A stretch of 7,815 nucleotides of DNA, from the NCBI GenBank assembly GCA_031269165.1, contig JAISZQ010000144.1:1-7815 (forward strand). The letters run 5' to 3'. Positions 5,599 to 7,815 of the stretch are shown one piece after another. The translations under genes and the position numbers were made by a program. Below the pieces are notes generated by a model. It made no database searches, was not told the origin of the DNA, and was given only the letters and a program-made list of their open reading frames with translations. Each line of letters begins with the position of its first letter. The first letter of the stretch is position 1. The stretch is from Spirochaetaceae bacterium. Lineage in GTDB: Bacteria; Spirochaetota; Spirochaetia; Treponematales; Breznakiellaceae.

Positions 5599-5636
5599 GT
5601 TGCTTCCGGGGAGGCACCCTATTGGGTAACGGGAGA

Positions 5637-5813
5637 TGAGCCTGTTCCAAAACACAAAAAGCGTTTTGACAGGCTGTCGCCTTCGGCTATTGCGGTTTCG
5701 CAATACAAACTATGGTTGATTGCAAAACCGCGCTTTTAAAAGGTTGCTGGGCAAACAAAGTGTGCGGGCAGGCAGAGTTGCCTTGTCAAAACGTGAGGTT
5801 TTGGAACGGCCTC
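5637..5813. mobile_element. MITE-like element, about 177 bp, between flgK and aspS
   Basis: GAGCCTGTTCCAAAAC (5638-5653) and GGTTTTGGAACGGCCTC (5797-5813) are the ends. A second inner pair, CGTTTTGACAGGC (5662-5674) and GCCTTGTCAAAACG (5780-5793), makes the terminal inverted repeats about 35 bp with small gaps. Within the left end alone, AGCCTGT..AAAAC also folds with GTTTTGACAGGCT, so alternative structures exist. ATTGCGGTTTCGCAAT (about 5689-5704) is an inner hairpin. There is no ORF of note. It fills most of the gap between the convergent genes and could terminate both. Confidence 0.7.
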
Positions 5814-5838
5814 GGTGATTACGTTTTCTTCGCTTTCC

Positions 5839-7620
5839 TCACAAACCTTTTATCGCCAAGTGCAGTTCGTCAAGCTGTTTTGCGTCGACCTCGCCGGGGC
5901 ATTCGTCCATCGGACTCTGCGCGAAAGAATTTTTCGGAAACGCGATGACTTCTTTTATCGAGGTTTCGCCCGCCATCAGCATAACGAGCCGGTCGAGCCC
6001 CGGAGCAATGCCGCCGTGGGGAGGCGCGCCGTATTTGAACGCCTCAGTCAAAAACCCAAACCGCTTTTCCGCATTTTCCGGGTCGAAGCCGACAATCGAG
6101 AAGATACGTTTTTGCAAGTCGCTCTCGTGGATACGGATCGAGCCTGAGGCCAGTTCGTAGCCGTTGAGCACAAGGTCGTAGAGGTCGCCCTTCGCCGCGC
6201 CGGGGTCTTTTTCGAGGCCGGCGATAAACGCTTCCTGCGGGCGGCTAAACATGTGATGGGCGGCCTCCCAGCGGCCTTCTTCCTCGTTAAACTCGAAGAG
6301 CGGAAAGTCGATGATCCAGGCGAAGGCGAAGGCTGCGGGATTGCAGAGGTTCAAGTCGTGTCCCAGTTTGGTACGCACCGCGCCGAGGGCCGTGTTCACG
6401 ACCTTCCGTTTCGCGCCGCCAATGATCAAGACAAGGTCGCCCGGCCCCGCGTCAAGCGCCGCGCAGATGGCCGCCTCTTGCCCCGCGAAAAACTTTGACA
6501 CGCCGCCCTCGAAGATACCCGTTGTGTTTATCTTCATCCACGCCATCCCGGCGGCCTTGTAGATTTTCGCCTGCGCCTCAAGTTCCTCAATCTGCTTGCG
6601 GGAATATTCTTTTCCGTTGAGCACGTCTTTCTTCACGACCAGGGCCTTTACCGCGCCGCCCGCATCAAGCGCCTCGTTAAACGCCCGAAACTCAGCCTTT
6701 CGCGCACACGGGGCGAAGTCTTGCAACGGCATCCCGAAGCGCAGGTCGGGCTTGTCGGTGCCGTAGGTCTCAAGCGCCTCCTCGTAGGTGAGGCGCACAA
6801 ACTGCGCCGGAAGCGTCAGCCCCAACGTCCGCTCAAAGATATGCCCCATGAGCCGCTCGGCCAGCGACAAGACCTGCTCGCGGCCCACGAAAGACATCTC
6901 GATGTCGATCTGGGTAAACTCAGGCTGCCGATCGCCGCGAGCATCCTCGTCCCGGTAACAGCGGGCGATCTGGAAATACTTGTCAAACCCCGCCACCATC
7001 AAAATCTGCTTGTACAGTTGCGGCGACTGGGGAAGCGCGTAGAACTGCCCCGGATAGAGCCGGGACGGGACCAGGTAATCCCGCGCCCCTTCCGGCGTAC
7101 TTTTGATAAACGTCGGCGTCTCGATTTCGAGAAAGCCCTCGCCCTCCAGAAACGACCGCGCCGCAAACGTCACATCGTTCCGCAGTTTGATCCGCTTCTG
7201 CATCGCCTCGGAACGCAAGTCGAGGTAGCGATACTTGAGCCGCAACTCCTCGCGCACGTTCTCCGCCTCGTCAATCTGAAAAGGCGGCGTCTCGGACCGC
7301 GAGAGAATCACGAGCCGCTTCGCCACAACCTCAACTGCCCCGGTCGGCATCTCGTTATTCACCATCGCGGGCGGCCGGGCACGAACCTCCCCCTCCACGG
7401 CGACACAAAACTCATTCTTGAGCGCCGCCGCCGTCTCTTTCAGCGCGGCATCCTCGTCGCCCGAGAAAACCTGCGTCGTCCCGTAACGGTCGCGCACGTC
7501 AATAAAAGAAATCCCGCCGTGATTGCGGACCTTGTTCACCCAGCCGTTCAGTACCACGGCCTTACCCACATCGGAGAGGCGCAACGCCCCGCATGTGTGC
7601 GTTCGAAGCAGATTTGTCAT
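5839..7620 (-). CDS. aspS: Aspartyl-tRNA synthetase, class IIb
   Basis: AspRS charges tRNA-Asp with aspartate in the cytoplasm and is essential. The 593 residues match the long bacterial type. An N-terminal OB-fold anticodon-binding domain (about 1-105) has GWVNKVRNHGGISFIDVRDR. The flipping loop STPEGARD is at 174-181 and QSPQ at 198-201. Motif 2 spans 219-239 with YRDED. A GAD insertion domain covers roughly 290-410. GYELASGSIRIH (487-498) and motif 3 GLDRLVML (541-548) complete the site. ATG at 7618-7620 is preferred: MTNLLRTHTCGALRLSDVGK fits the family start. A GTG five codons upstream (7633-7635) is also possible, but no ribosome site precedes either start. It is convergent with flgK. 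Whether it also charges tRNA-Asn cannot be told here. Confidence 0.96.
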   Translation of the reverse strand: MTNLLRTHTCGALRLSDVGKAVVLNGWVNKVRNHGGISFIDVRDRYGTTQVFSGDEDAALKETAAALKNEFCVAVEGEVRARPPAMVNNEMPTGAVEVVAKRLVILSRSETPPFQIDEAENVREELRLKYRYLDLRSEAMQKRIKLRNDVTFAARSFLEGEGFLEIETPTFIKSTPEGARDYLVPSRLYPGQFYALPQSPQLYKQILMVAGFDKYFQIARCYRDEDARGDRQPEFTQIDIEMSFVGREQVLSLAERLMGHIFERTLGLTLPAQFVRLTYEEALETYGTDKPDLRFGMPLQDFAPCARKAEFRAFNEALDAGGAVKALVVKKDVLNGKEYSRKQIEELEAQAKIYKAAGMAWMKINTTGIFEGGVSKFFAGQEAAICAALDAGPGDLVLIIGGAKRKVVNTALGAVRTKLGHDLNLCNPAAFAFAWIIDFPLFEFNEEEGRWEAAHHMFSRPQEAFIAGLEKDPGAAKGDLYDLVLNGYELASGSIRIHESDLQKRIFSIVGFDPENAEKRFGFLTEAFKYGAPPHGGIAPGLDRLVMLMAGETSIKEVIAFPKNSFAQSPMDECPGEVDAKQLDELHLAIKGL

Positions 7621-7626
7621 ACCAAA

Positions 7627-7656
7627 AGTATACACCGTACCCGTTGACCGTTACAA
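7627..7656 (-). promoter_or_regulatory. Candidate aspS promoter giving a leaderless transcript
   Basis: On the minus strand TTGTAA (7651-7656) and TATACT (7627-7632) are spaced by 18 bp, with 4 of 6 and 5 of 6 consensus matches. TATACT ends six bases before the preferred ATG, so transcription would begin at or next to the start codon. The absence of any Shine-Dalgarno sequence there agrees with a leaderless mRNA. Confidence 0.5.
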
Positions 7657-7658
7657 GC

Positions 7659-7697
7659 GAGCCTGTTCCAAAACCAAACATAAGGGGGAAGTCCCCC
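7659..7697. repeat. Single end of the palindromic repeat family plus a hairpin
   Basis: GAGCCTGTTCCAAAACC (7659-7675) matches the family terminus, but no inverted partner appears before the window ends. It is followed by the perfect hairpin GGGGGA/TCCCCC (7684-7689, 7692-7697). It is either a solo end or one end of an element continuing to the right. Confidence 0.7.
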
Positions 7698-7776
7698 ACT
7701 GTCAACAACTTAAGCCAATGGAATATAAGAGTGGTCAACGGATCACACAGATTTTTAGTTTTTTTGTCCGCGAATG
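7684..7776 (-). repeat. Composite intergenic repeat, right copy (inverted)
   Basis: GGGGGAAGTC (7684-7693), CCACTGTCAACAACTTAAG (7696-7714) and GTCCGCGAATG (7766-7776) are the reverse complements, in mirrored order, of the three blocks at 559-620. The spacing between the first two blocks is about 13 bp shorter than on the left. The stretch from 7715 to 7765 shows no gene. Confidence 0.7.
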
Positions 7777-7800
7777 TACGCGAATGTATGCGAATACGCG
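7771..7800. repeat. Three-unit 10-bp tandem repeat
   Basis: CGAATGTACG, CGAATGTATG and CGAATACGCG follow each other directly; the first two differ by one base and the third is more diverged. It is a short degenerate array at the window edge, and I see no coding function. Confidence 0.6.
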
Positions 7801-7815
7801 CTGATGGGTATGTAT

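Noticed and set aside
6721..7647. A 308-codon + strand frame opposite aspS
   Set aside because: Antisense shadow of a certain AspRS gene; Arg- and His-rich with no family resemblance.
7771..7800. CRISPR-like repeats
   Set aside because: The units are 10 bp, adjacent and degenerate, with no spacers and no cas genes.

Overview
The window looks like chromosomal DNA of a spirochaete, most likely a Treponema-type species with fairly GC-rich genes. The inference rests on a FlgN-like/FlgK flagellar pair of spirochaete character and on long intergenic gaps filled with palindromic repeats. I assigned it from recognisable protein sequence only; no search was run.

Layout, left to right. (1) The last 36 codons of an unidentified gene end at 111. 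(2) A tRNA-His(GTG) at 224-297 has a good promoter. Its 3' end is copied in a direct repeat about 164 bp downstream, and the trailer is perfectly complementary to the tRNA 3' end. (3) A repeat-rich gap (509-794) carries candidate promoters. (4) A GH1 beta-glucosidase gene (795-2129) follows. (5) A 562-bp gap (2130-2691) has no complete gene of normal size. It holds a nested inverted-repeat element of about 190 bp, an 18-codon ORF resembling a cut-off signal peptide, and a 38-bp perfect-stem hairpin. (6) A flagellar block runs flgN-like, a small toxin/antitoxin-like pair, then flgK (2692-5598), all on the + strand. (7) Another palindromic element (5637-5813) lies between flgK and the convergent aspS (minus strand, 5839-7620). 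(8) The right end (7621-7815) has the aspS promoter, a further repeat end and a short 10-bp tandem repeat, but no gene.

The unifying feature is a family of short elements with the terminus (T)GAGSCTGTTCCAAAAC and its inverted partner GTTTTGGAACRGCCTC. It occurs at 661-719, 2201-2393, 2618-2655, 5637-5813 and 7659-7675, always outside recognised intact genes. There is no transposase in the window, so these would be non-autonomous MITE- or REP-like elements. A second composite repeat (559-620) recurs inverted at 7684-7776.

Functionally, flgN and flgK should act together: the chaperone and the hook-filament junction protein. The pair between them looks like an insertion of different base composition. 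aspS and tRNA-His are translation housekeeping genes, and the beta-glucosidase serves oligosaccharide use. The most novel points are the repeat family, the tRNA 3'-end duplication with its antisense trailer, and the toxin/antitoxin-like pair inside the flagellar cluster.
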